From positions 1,054,001 through 1,118,000 of the forward strand of contig NW_004457708.1 of assembly GCF_000203815.1 (NCBI RefSeq): DNA of 64,000 nt, read 5' to 3'. Positions 46,301-56,611 of the stretch are shown in pieces. The first letter of the stretch is position 1. The number at the start of each line of letters is the position of its first letter. The notes beneath the pieces were generated by a model. The model was not told where the DNA came from. It did no database searches and worked only from the letters and a program-made list of their open reading frames with translations. The stretch comes from Cavenderia fasciculata (lineage: Eukaryota > Evosea > Eumycetozoa > Acytosteliales > Cavenderiaceae). A program made the position numbers and the translations under genes.

Positions 46301-49300
46301 TTGATTTGAGCAGAGTTTGGTTGGACGAGTATTCCAATCTTGTCAGTCTTTAGGTAGACAGCGTTGAGATTGTTGATATAGTCGAGGAGGTTTTGAGCGA
46401 GGTTGTATCCGATGGGTTCAGAGAAACGTACGTTGAGGATGAGTGGGAGTGCTGGATTGAGGTTGAATCCACTTGGTGGAAGAATACCCAAGATTCTTGG
46501 AGCAATACCGTCTACAGTACTTTCGGCAATAATATGGAAACTGAAAAAGTGACAAATGGAAGAGTTTACAATCATTGGACTTTGAGAGAGATCCTCATTG
46601 ATGTCGAGGAAATAGTTGCCAGTGGTGAGATTCACTTGGATCATATTGAGGAAGTTGTAGGCAGAGTCGGTCGAGGTTGGGAGTCCCTTTTGACCGGTAG
46701 TGACGAGTGTGGTGCTACCATCGACATTGTGAGTTGACAAGGAGAGAGCAAAATCATTATCCAAATAGTCGTATCCAACTTCGGCATAGAGAACGAGTGG
46801 AGCAGATACTTCGAGTGACATACGGTATCTGAAAACATTGCTACCTGGACGTAGATTGTTTTGAATACGAGCATAGGTAAAGAGATAAGTGTCTGAACCG
46901 AGGGTAACATCTTGTCCGTATGGGAACTCGATTGATTCAGGTGGAACTTGATCAACTTCATTGGGGAGTGGGTTTGGACAGAGCAAGTCATTGGTAATGT
47001 GTGTGACAGTTTCAATGGCCAATTCAAAGTGGAAATAGTTGCATGGTGACTTTTTGTTGACACGGAAAAACATGACATCGAGTGTGTATGGGGTCGATTG
47101 AGGTTGGAGTAACCAGAGTGACGACTCTTCAGCTTGATTGGAGAAGGAACTGTAGATCAAACTGTTTGGATCAGATCCATTGGTGTAGAGATGGAAATCA
47201 ATGTCATTGTTGGGGTCGGGTGAAGCATACAGACGCATGTAAACTGGTTCTTTGGGAACGTTAAAGGTGATGTAGTTGTGCTTCTTGTCGGCAGCATTGG
47301 AGAGGTAGAAATGGTCATTCATAAAGAGGATCTCTCCATTGACCGAGTTTTGTGGACCGCCATAAGGTGTGGCAGAGTTGGAATTGAGTGAGGATGGGAG
47401 CACATTGGTGGTACTGCAAGTTTGTCCGGCTGGTGTACTAGTATTGAGGAAGTATCCTAGTGTATAGGTAGCACATTGTACATTGTTGTAGGGAGAGACA
47501 GACGAATAGGGGTCGTATACATTGAGTTGGTATTTACCGGCTGGAAGAACCTCATTGATGTATGCTTGACCACCATCATAGAGAGCGTGGTAGTACTTGA
47601 CAGTAGAGATACCATTGACAATGATAGTGCTGTTGAGCTTGATGGCAAGCGAGGCAACAGCATCATTGTATTGGACGGTGGTGGTAAAGAGACCGGTTTG
47701 ATTGATGGTAAACACCATTGATTGTGGTTGTTGGGTAACTGCAAGACTACGCATAAACGTGCCAGAGTACAACTGGTTGCCATTGATAAAATCGGGTAAA
47801 TCAGTTGCCGATGCATCACATTGTTGAGTGATCGATGGGACAGCATCCAAAGTCGATGTTGGTACAATCGAAATAAAGATGGGGAAATCAACACAGTCTT
47901 CGACCTTGGGGAGTGGACCGTTCAATCCATAGTAGGTAAACTTGATGAGATAGGTACCTGGACTGAGGAGGTTGTAGGTGATTTCTTCACCAGTGGTACG
48001 TGAAGAGGAGATGGTCTTACCAGTGGCTGCGTTGGCAAGTACTAGATCGATATCAAGTGATGAGTGGACTGGAATATAGATACGGACAAGTGACTTGGTG
48101 GTCAAAGTAAATTGAACATTGTCTTTGGCATTTTGAACGTCGGCGAGGACTGTTTGTTGGAAGTAGAGTTGTTGACCAGTGAGGGTAGAAAGGTAACCAA
48201 TCGAGTTGAAGGTTTGTGGGAAGAGTAAGGATTGACAGACAATAGTATCTTGGTTGGTAGATGCGTCGTCGGCAAGTTGCAAAGCGACACGCAAAGTAAA
48301 TTCAACACAAGTGTTGATATTGAACTTTCCACTACTTGGTTTGAATGGTTCATAGACACGAAGGTAATAATTACCTTGGGAAAGCAATGTGGGTAAGATA
48401 TCAACCTTGTTGTAGAATGTTGTACCGGAAATGACAAGAGTACCATCAGCTTGGAACAAAGCAATCATGACATCATTCCAGACAAAGTCAAAAGTGATGA
48501 TTGCACGGAACAAGGCGTTTTGCTTGGTTACAGAGAATGGTAATTGGGTTGAGAATTGGGTAGTGTTTTGAGTAAACATAAAGTCGCCAGTTTGGTCAAA
48601 AACGGTGGCAGAAGCGTTGGGAATCCAGTTGAGGGGTGGGAGAACGGCGGGGTTGCATACGTCCTTTGGTTTCTCGGATTGAGGGGCAATCGAGAGTTGA
48701 GCAGTGTAGGTGTAGCAGTCGCTCGAGGGGTACAATGGCCACTTGTAAAAGCTGGTGACCAAAGTGTAGTTTTTGCCCTTGGTGAGCACATACTCGATGG
48801 ATTCGTCGCCGTTGAATTGGTTGCTCCACACAACACGCTTGCCATTCTCATTGAGGGTGAGATCAACGTCGATAGAATCTTGTTGCGAGTAGGCACGGAA
48901 GTACGAGTCGACCGAGACGGTAAAGGTGGTTGTCCAGGCGGGTGCGACAATCAACTTGACGGGTGGCACGAGGAAAGTGTCGGTGATCTGGATCGAGGTG
49001 GATGTACCGAGGTAGGCAGGCACGTTGAGACTGGTCGGGAAATAGTTGGCTGTACCCCAACATGGATCGTCGTCTTCAGCAGACTCGATCGACACATTCA
49101 ACGAGAATGGAACACATGGTGGGAAGTAGGTAGAGTTTTTAGAGGTCGAAGCGGTTGTGACGAGGAAAGTGTAGTTTCCAGGTTCGAGGGTGAGAACGAG
49201 TTGATTCAAGTTACGCGAGTGGTCGCCGTCATAGACAACAGTCTGTTCGTCTCCGTCGTCGTCTTGGTTGTCCAATGTCACCGAGAGACGGATATCACCG

Positions 49301-51344
49301 AGGATAAAATTGAAACCAGCGGCGGCATAAAAGTATGATACCTGAGTGAGATTGAATGTCTGCGACACGATCGTGACTGGATTCGACTGACCAGAAAACA
49401 TTTGGTAGAATTGTGTACCATTGAAATAGTATTCACCGGCAGCGTTCAAAGTAGACATTCCACTAACATCGGGCAATACATTGGCAGTAATACCATTGCA
49501 ATAGTTTAGTGTAGTGTAATCGGTAGTTGGTGCAATACCAATTTCAATGTAAAATGTATCACAAAATGTATCAATATTATTACCAAAAAACATTACCTTG
49601 ATTGCATATTTTCCTGGTGTCAATTGTGCTGTAATATCTTCTTCTCCTCCCCATTTAAATGATGATGTTACAATTGCTAAAAAAAGAAACAAAATTAATT
49701 AATTGTAAAATAAATATATTATATATTTGTTTTACTTACAACCATCAGAACTATCAAGGATTTCAACATCAATATCAACTCTATGTTCTGGAATATAAAC
49801 TCTAATATAACTTGGTGTATCAATTGTAAACTAAATAGAAAAATAAATAAAAAAATATAAGTATTTTGTTTTGTTTGTTTCTATTTTTTCTATTTCTATA
49901 ATTTACATTAACAATATCAGAACCAGTTAAAAGATCCAAGAAAACATTATCAGCAAAATAAAGATAACCACCATCATCGATAAAACCTGGATCATCAAAT
50001 GAAGTTGGAAGATTGTAGGAATCACAATTGAGGAAAGTTTCAGTTTCGTGAGCAGATTCAATGTCAATGGCCAAAGAGAAAATGGTGCATGCTCCCGAGA
50101 GGGTGAAATCCTTTTCTTGAGTTTGATCATAAATCCAAAGAGTATAATCACCTGGAATTAAAACTGATTTCAATGTTGAATGACCCTTTGTAATATGTTG
50201 ACCAATAATACAACCATCATTTTGTAAACATGCACTTAATCCTGTTTGAATTGGTGGAATTGTCATATTTTGATTAACAATCATTACACTAAGAAATAAA
50301 AAGAGATTAATACATATTCTTCTATTTCTTTTTTTTGTTTCTTTCTTTTTCTTTCTATTTCTATTTACCCAACACTACCACCAGTTAAAAAGTGAGAACC
50401 AATGGTAACTTCAACACCCCATTTATCAGTTGCAATGACATCAGATGGAAGAGTAAAGTTGTAACCCTTGACATAGGTGAGATTGTTTGCTTTACCGGTA
50501 GCTTGTTGATCAACAAAATTGAATACAGTTGCAGCATCATTGACATCTGAATCATATCTATAAATTCCACTTGAAACATCAAATGTCAATGTTGGGAATT
50601 GATTTTGGCTAGCTGGACAAACAGTTGCTGCTACATTGGTATTAACAGTTGCCTAAAAATTAATTTAAAAAGAAGAATGAATAAGATAAGTATTTGAATT
50701 GTACAATTTGATTCATTTTTCTTTTGTTTGTTTTGTTTTGACTTACAACTGGGGAAATAGCAGCTTCAATAGTTAAAGTTGGACAAGCCATTTTAGAACC
50801 AGAAGCAGCTTTAAAGAAAAGCAAACGTAATTTATATGAACCTGGAGCTAAAGTTGCAAAAACAGTTTCATCTAATCCTGGTGTTGAATCTGTAGAATGC
50901 TAAAAAGAAAAAGAAAAAAGAAAAAAGAAAAAGAATTAGGAAATGAATTCATCTATTATTATTATTATTATTATCTTTACTTACAGTGACTGGAGTTTTA
51001 TTACTAGGATCACTATGATATAACCAAATATCAACATCTACGGTATGTGGTGCAACATAGAATCTAAAGGCACTTGGTACTGTAATGTTAAAGGTAATAT
51101 CCTTGATAAAACTTAAAAAGTCATAGTAAAAGGTATCTTGTATATGGAAATCTTGATTGAATCCAAGATAGTTGTAAGAATCAAACGATGTTGGGAGTGG
51201 TTGATAGGGACATGACTTGTCGGTTGTTACCGGTGCTGCTCCCAAAACAACCGATATTATGCTCGCAATGAGCAATAAATAACCTAGAGGTTGAATTGAC
51301 CTAAAAGATGATGAAGATAAAGATATATTGTTATTATTAATCAT
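40387..51344 (-). CDS. giant type I surface protein with PPC-like repeats, Ig-like and EGF modules
   Basis: Six exons (51344-50985, 50899-50747, 50652-50369, 50288-49907, 49830-49740, 49676-40387) join in phase to 3,519 residues. A signal peptide (GYLLLIASIISVVLGA) opens the chain. About twenty repeats of 130-170 residues follow, alternating in type: one shows YLxxxxxxHxQDxYY, VRVYxxPxxxDIDxxL, GEE and LxPGxYxLxxxF then CxxFxxEI; the other shows VGYxFLxGDLxxxL, LNAVLxPGxYTLxIYxP. They resemble PPC-type beta-sandwiches. Two Ig-like blocks (ILPPSGFNLNP near 46460; VSPASGYNLSP near 41600) are each followed by EGF/laminin-type Cys clusters. Near the C-terminus a transmembrane helix (IIALEVIASIVAGAIVIGGAVW) precedes an acidic Asn-rich tail of about 120 residues. 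It is most likely a cell-surface adhesion or receptor protein; no specific family name is certain. Confidence 0.85.
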
Positions 51345-52408
51345 CTTTTTTACTCTATTGTTTATCTATCCTATGGTTTATAAATATATATTGGTTGGTT
51401 GGTATTGGTTGATGGATGAATATTGATGGATTGATGGGGAAGAGCGTGATTCTTGACGATCAAAGATTGATGGTCAAGAAGAGAGCTGAAGAGACAGGCG
51501 ATTGGCGGGTATGAAATCGGACAAGATTTTTCTATTTTTTTGAAAAAACAAAAAAGTGTCAAGACCAACAAAAGGGCATCCGACGGACAGAGAAAGAGAG
51601 AGGAAATTTAAAAATAACTATAGTAGTTTGACCTTTTAATGATCATCTGATTCATGAAAAACAAAGAATATTTGTTGTTGTAAACATTGTGGTTTGGTTG
51701 TGGTGATTAGTGTGAAAATTGAAAGACGATGGGTGTGTGTGTGTGTGTTTGTGAGGATCCCACCACTCTTGATGATCATCACTTTTGGGTTCTCCTCCTT
51801 TTTCATAGTCGACCGAGTGAGTATGAAGATACATCACATCCAAGTACTTGAATATATATAATTGTTGAGTAAAGTTAAAAATAAAAGAAAAAATATCTTC
51901 CTTTGCTTTTTCGAATTTTTCATTCTCTTTCGAAGCTGGTGGAATCGACAAATTTGTGAAATGACACATTCGACGTCGTTCACGATCATCGTAATCGTCA
52001 AACTCTATCTATCTATCTGACAATACTATCCTATCCTATCTATTATTATTATTATTATTTTCCTTGTTGTTTTTAAGAACTATAACCACACATTGTGAAG
52101 TGAACTTGACATTTTGGTTGTTTGGTTGTTTGTGTTTATTCCTCTTACCTCATTAGTTTTTTGTTTTGTTTATACTGCTAAACTAGTACTATTACTATTA
52201 CTAATTGAGAGGAGGAGTATTATCCTTTTTCTATTTCTTTCTTTCTTTCTTGGTTAAATATCTACTACTAACCTAACTACTCTTGTTGTGTGAAGTTGTT
52301 TGTTGTTGTGAATATTATTAAAAGATTCAAGAGAGTCAAAGAGGGGGATAATCGTCGAGTTGACTGCTACTAACGATCGTTTGGTCCAAGACTTTTGAAG
52401 CAAGTAAG

Positions 52409-52441
<33 letters not shown>

Positions 52442-53104
52442 GTAGAGATAAAGATATTTAGGACTATATTGAAATAAGTTCAAGAAGTGTTGGTCAAAAA
52501 AATTATAAAGGAGAGAGAACTCGACTCTGGGGACTGACAGATTTTTAAAAAAAAAATTAAAAATATTTTGCAAAAGGGCGCCCTCTCCTCTCTCGCTCTG
52601 ACAACCGTGAAAACTCCAGTGAACATTATGCTTTTGGTTTTTTCCTTCAAACCGGTAGAGGTACAGGTACAGGTAGATAATTATCTTCTACTATGAGTCA
52701 ATAACAGTACAGTCGGTTGGTTGGTTGGTTGCAACCAAATGCATTTGGTACAATCCTACCAAAGATATTTATCTAACTAGTTATGTATTTGTTCAAACAC
52801 CAACCAGTGTCCAGTGTTTCAAACAACAAAGAAACAACTTTTTGAAATTATTATTTAATAAATTACAAAACTTTGTTGAATCAATCAAATAAAGAGATAG
52901 AGAAATAATAATATAATATTATATATATTATCTTATAGTATTTATTCTACATCTCTCTCTTTCTACAACAAAAAAAAACGAATGAAAGATTTGTGTCAAT
53001 TTTTGAGTTTTTTTTTGAAACATTGAGTGCTTCAAAGGAGATAATACACAACTTGTGTTCATTAGATTAAATCATCATTATCATCAAACAGAGAGAGATA
53101 GAGA
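51345..53104. other. long divergent intergenic region with microsatellites
   Basis: This 1.76-kb gap lies between the start of the giant surface-protein gene (minus) and the start of a small mitochondrial-protein gene (plus). It contains a TG run (51731-51744), a GATA run (52409-52441), a GGTT run (about 52712-52731) and an ACAGGT triplet run (52660-52675), plus AT tracts near both starts. A 105-codon minus-strand frame at 51652-51969 ends in a His/Thr-rich shadow of the TG run and does not look coding. The size suggests extensive promoter sequence for a developmentally controlled surface protein; that is inference. No RNA gene is seen. Confidence 0.5.
52409..52441. repeat. (GATA)n microsatellite
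   Basis: About eight uninterrupted tetranucleotide units lie in the intergenic region between the giant surface-protein gene and the small mitochondrial-protein gene. They are likely length-variable between strains. Confidence 0.95.
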
Positions 53105-53464
53105 ATGGGTCATTATATTCCAAAACAAGATCATAACGGTATCGATATACCATACAGACTTCAAAAGGCTGCCTATTGGAGAGAAAACTCTCAAGTATTC
53201 TTTAAGTTTACTCCAAAGGTTACTTGCTCTATCATCTTGTTTGGTGTTGTCATCCCAAGCTTTTGGTTCTTTACTTCAAGAGCTCAAGGTGTATGTTATA
53301 GATAGAAGAGAAGAAAAGAGAAGATAGATTAGATAGATAGACGATATATATATATAGAAAGAAGGAGGATTATTAATCATTCATTCATTCATTCATTTTA
53401 TTTATTTATTCGATACTTGTAGAAATACAAAGACCCAATTGACAGAAAGGAAAGATTAATTTAA
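53105..53464 (+). CDS. probable NADH dehydrogenase 1 beta subcomplex subunit 4-like protein
   Basis: Exons 53105-53290 and 53423-53464 (phase 0, GTATGT donor) give only 75 residues. The order is a short polar N-terminus, VFFKFTPKVT, one transmembrane segment (CSIILFGVVIPSFWFFTS) and a basic tail ending DPIDRKERLI. NDUFB4, an accessory single-span subunit of mitochondrial complex I, has the same order: an aromatic-rich FRPTPK element, one hydrophobic span and a charged tail with DRKEKLI. The match is short, so the assignment is tentative. Without splicing the frame would end VCYR, losing the conserved tail. The start is the first ATG, just after an A/G-rich leader. Confidence 0.55.
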
Positions 53465-53782
53465 ATAGACAACAGATATAGAATGAATGAATGACAACAA
53501 TAAGTTCATTCAAAATTGGGATAATAGTAATAATGGTGGGATAAACAACAACAACAAACAACAACAAACAACAGCAATTGATAGATATCATGTCTATTAT
53601 AACAATTGTGTATCATACGAAAAGAAAGAATAAAATCAACAAATCAATCACTCTAAAAATGATAGATGGATTAAAGATAAATAGATAGATAGAATGTTTT
53701 GAATGAACAAAACAAACCTATAAAAATGTATTACATTTTTTTTTATTTAAAAAAAGGAATCTTTTGTTATTAGTCGTCGTCG
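53465..53782. other. convergent 3' intergenic region
   Basis: This 318-bp gap separates two converging genes. It holds CAA-type repeats (about 53550-53575), ATAG repeats near 53682-53692 and a T/A tract near 53738-53757 that may serve as polyadenylation sequence. No gene is seen. Confidence 0.5.
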
Positions 53783-55633
53783 TTAATCATCGTGATGATC
53801 ATCGTCGTGTTGATTAGTATTACTACTATTATCACTGTTATTACCACCACCTACACCAAGTAATCTTTTGGCAAGTGATACCATGAATCTGTCACTTGGT
53901 TTGGTAGAAGTGGTTGATGTTGGTAAACTGGAAATTAGATTGGTAATGCTTTGGTTCGATGAAGTGATAGTTGAAGAAGAAGAAGAAGAAGAGGAGGAGG
54001 AATTAGAGTTTGATGATAAAGAGTTGGATGTTTGATTTTGAGATGGTAATGAAAATGATGGTGGTGAAGGTAACAATGAATTTATACTAAATCCATTACT
54101 AATTATATTATTAATAATAATATTATTAATATTATTATTACTACTATTATTATTATTTAGTATAGTGTTGGTTGATTGATTATTATTATTATTATTATTT
54201 ACATTATCATTTAATAAAGAATTGGTAAGAGATGTAAAAGTATTGGTTGATGGACCACCTCCATCACCTGTACTAACACCTTGAATAAACGCTTTTACAA
54301 TATCAGGTGCACTTATACCATTTCCTGGGATGGTATTACCACCACCATTACCATTAATATTACCATTGTTGTTGGGTACAACAACATTACCATTATTATT
54401 ATTTTGATTATTAATATTTTGATTTTGATTTTGATTATTTAAATTATTATTATTATCACTGTTGTTGTTATTTCTTTTCTTTTTGTTTTTTCTATTTTTA
54501 ATAAGATTACCAATTACATTGGAAGTTGTAGAAGAGATTGTTGGTTTGGTTGCTGGTATGACGATAGGAGGTTGTTGTCTTTGTTGAATAAGTGCCAATT
54601 TCTTAGCAGTACGATTACTCCACCAAGACTTGAAAGCTTTCCAAATAAAATGAGAAACAATTGGCCATACAACCAAAATAATAGTAACAACTAATAATTT
54701 TCTCCAAACAGTTGGATTCTTTCCAAAAATAAATAAATAAATCTTTTTAAATAATGTCATTGGTTTGTTTTGTGATTGCAATTGTTGTAATTGTAATATT
54801 TTTTGTTGTTGTTGTTGATATTCTTCATTTTCATCTACTACTAGATGTTCAGATGATAATAATGATTGTTGTTGTGGTGATTGTTGTCTATTTCCATAGA
54901 TTTCCATTATACGATGTTTAATAGTATCCATTTCCAACTCCCAATATTGTTCACGTTGAGATAATAGTATTTCATATTGTTTTTGTTTCTCCAATAGTCT
55001 ATGTACCTCTGCCAAACAATTAGTTAACAATCTTTCATTATTTGCCATATCATCGTCAAATATAATTGATGGATGAGTAGAGGAGGAGGAAGAAGCAGAG
55101 TTTAGAGATGAAAGAGGAAGAGGATTATTTCTTTCATTGTCAACACTCTTTTCAAGATTTGATATTCTTTGAATCAAAGTTTGTGAAAGGTTTTTAAATT
55201 GATAGATCTCTCTTTTCAATACACCCATACAAACTTCTAAATCTTTTCTATTCGTCACAGACAATACTGAAAAGTCAGAGTTTGAATCATAAAATGCTCC
55301 ATCTCCTTCCTCCTCTTCTTCATTCTCTGTATTATTATTATTATAGTTGTTAAAGTCTTCTGTTACTACTTTTGTATATGGTATAATTGACTTTTTAACA
55401 ATCCCTCCTTTTCTTTTCATTCTTTTACTATTATTATTATCATCTGAAGATGAAGATGAAGAACCAGAAGATGAAGTATAATCTGATTGTTGGTGTATTA
55501 TATTATTACTATTATTATTATTACTATAGTGATTAATGTTACTATGTTGTTGTTGTTGTTGGTGACGTTGATTACTATTATTAAAGTATCTTGGTGATAA
55601 TGGTGAAGGTGGTGTATAGATATTACTATTCAT
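53783..55633 (-). CDS. Asn-rich single-span membrane protein of unknown function
   Basis: A single exon of 616 residues starts MNSNIYTPPSPLSPRYF. The N-terminal third is low-complexity (Gln, Asn and Ser runs) around a coiled-coil stretch (LEVCMGVLKREIYQFKNLSQTLIQRISNLEKSV) and a second helix (ERLLTNCLAEVHRLLEKQKQYEILLSQREQYW). At residues about 306-331 a hydrophobic segment (LLVVTIILVVWPIVSHFIW) flanked by basic residues predicts one membrane span. The C-terminal half is nearly all Asn/Ser/Gly repeats and ends in Asp/His-rich HDDDHHDD. The coiled coil before a single span resembles organelle tethers or peroxins in plan only; no family is recognised. Confidence 0.7.
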   Translation of the reverse strand: MNSNIYTPPSPLSPRYFNNSNQRHQQQQQHSNINHYSNNNNSNNIIHQQSDYTSSSGSSSSSSDDNNNSKRMKRKGGIVKKSIIPYTKVVTEDFNNYNNNNTENEEEEEGDGAFYDSNSDFSVLSVTNRKDLEVCMGVLKREIYQFKNLSQTLIQRISNLEKSVDNERNNPLPLSSLNSASSSSSTHPSIIFDDDMANNERLLTNCLAEVHRLLEKQKQYEILLSQREQYWELEMDTIKHRIMEIYGNRQQSPQQQSLLSSEHLVVDENEEYQQQQQKILQLQQLQSQNKPMTLFKKIYLFIFGKNPTVWRKLLVVTIILVVWPIVSHFIWKAFKSWWSNRTAKKLALIQQRQQPPIVIPATKPTISSTTSNVIGNLIKNRKNKKKRNNNNSDNNNNLNNQNQNQNINNQNNNNGNVVVPNNNGNINGNGGGNTIPGNGISAPDIVKAFIQGVSTGDGGGPSTNTFTSLTNSLLNDNVNNNNNNNQSTNTILNNNNSSNNNINNIIINNIISNGFSINSLLPSPPSFSLPSQNQTSNSLSSNSNSSSSSSSSSSTITSSNQSITNLISSLPTSTTSTKPSDRFMVSLAKRLLGVGGGNNSDNSSNTNQHDDDHHDD

Positions 55634-56177
55634 TTATCAGTTTATATAATCTAACAAAGTTAGTTAGTTACATATATTAATTAACCCTTCCTTTTGATAA
55701 TGTAATTAGTTGATTGTTTGTTTGTTTATTTATTTGTACAAGAGCCTTTTAAAAAAAAATAGAGAATACACTTTTTTAATGATGAAGGGTGGGGGTTGGG
55801 TAGAGTGGTGGTTATGGGCGATGAATTCATTCTTCGATTGGCCCATAAAAACTATAAAAAAATTAAATTAAATTCAAGTTTCACTACTTTTACAGATTTC
55901 TCACAAGAGCCAAAGAATCCAAGATGTAGAGTAAGAAGGAGAGAGAACAATATCATATATTTATTTAATTATTTATAATGTCAAATAACAAGCCATGAGA
56001 ATGTCTTTTTTTGGATGATTCGAAAATGTAATTCATACTTCATTATTATAATAATGATGAATTAAAAATATTAAATATTCTAAATCACATTTTAATGAAT
56101 GAATCTAAAAAACTATAAATAAAGGATGTCCAACATATATTTTATAATACCCATATACTATTAAAGATAAATCAAAA
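55634..56177. other. divergent AT-rich intergenic region
   Basis: These 544 bp lie between the start of the Asn-rich membrane-protein gene (minus) and the tiny Gly-rich gene (plus). There is a GGGTGGGGGTTGGG patch at about 55786-55799, an A tract near 55750 and a CCCATAA motif on the plus strand at about 55842-55848. A 60-codon plus frame from 55796 begins at a non-ATG codon and has no coding character. No RNA gene is supported. Confidence 0.45.
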
Positions 56178-56481
56178 ATGTTATACAGTATGTTTAAAAT
56201 ATTAAAATATTAAAAATAGAAAATAATATTAATTTATTAATTAAATTAATTAATAAATTTTTTTTGTAGAATCATTTTTAATGTTAAATCCTGGTGATTC
56301 ATTACAAAGATCAACAGGATCATCAATGCGTTCGATGTCCGGTGGAGTATCAGGAGATGCACTAAACCAAGTGGCCGGTAGAAGAGGTGGAAAGAAAGGT
56401 GGAAAAGGTGGAGGTGGAGGTGGTGGAGGTGGTGGAAATGTTGATATCGACATTGATATTGACATTGATATTAATAACTAA
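56178..56481 (+). CDS. small Gly-rich protein with Asp-Ile repeat tail
   Basis: A 10-bp first exon (56178-56187) is followed by an 82-bp intron with GTATGT and TTTTGTAG borders. Exon 56270-56481 then gives 73 residues beginning MLYKSFLMLNPGDSLQ. If the intron is not real, translation would start at the ATG at 56281 (MLNPGDSLQ). The chain has a Ser/Gly/Met segment (RSTGSSMRSMSGGVSGD), a basic Gly segment (GRRGGKKGGKGGG) and ends in five Asp-Ile pairs. Basic Gly tracts often bind RNA or membranes, and the alternating Asp-Ile tail is unusual. No homologue is recognised. It converges on the WWE-PARP gene, 130 bp away. Confidence 0.5.
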
Positions 56482-56611
56482 ATCAGAGTCCATCCACTCC
56501 TTTTATATATTTAATATTTAATATTTAATATTCCTTATTATTATTTTTTTTTTCTATCCAACCTTTTAATTTAATATTTACTTTTTTTTTTCGTTTCCAA
56601 ATTTCTTTTGT

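Noticed and set aside
51652-51969. 105-codon minus-strand open frame between the giant surface-protein gene and the small mitochondrial gene
   Set aside because: Its second half is a His/Thr shadow of a TG microsatellite, and the first half has no domain or conserved look. It sits in a promoter-sized gap.
55796-55978. 60-codon plus-strand frame near a CCCATAA motif
   Set aside because: It lacks an ATG at the proposed start, has no coding character and lies in a divergent promoter region. The motif alone does not support a small RNA.
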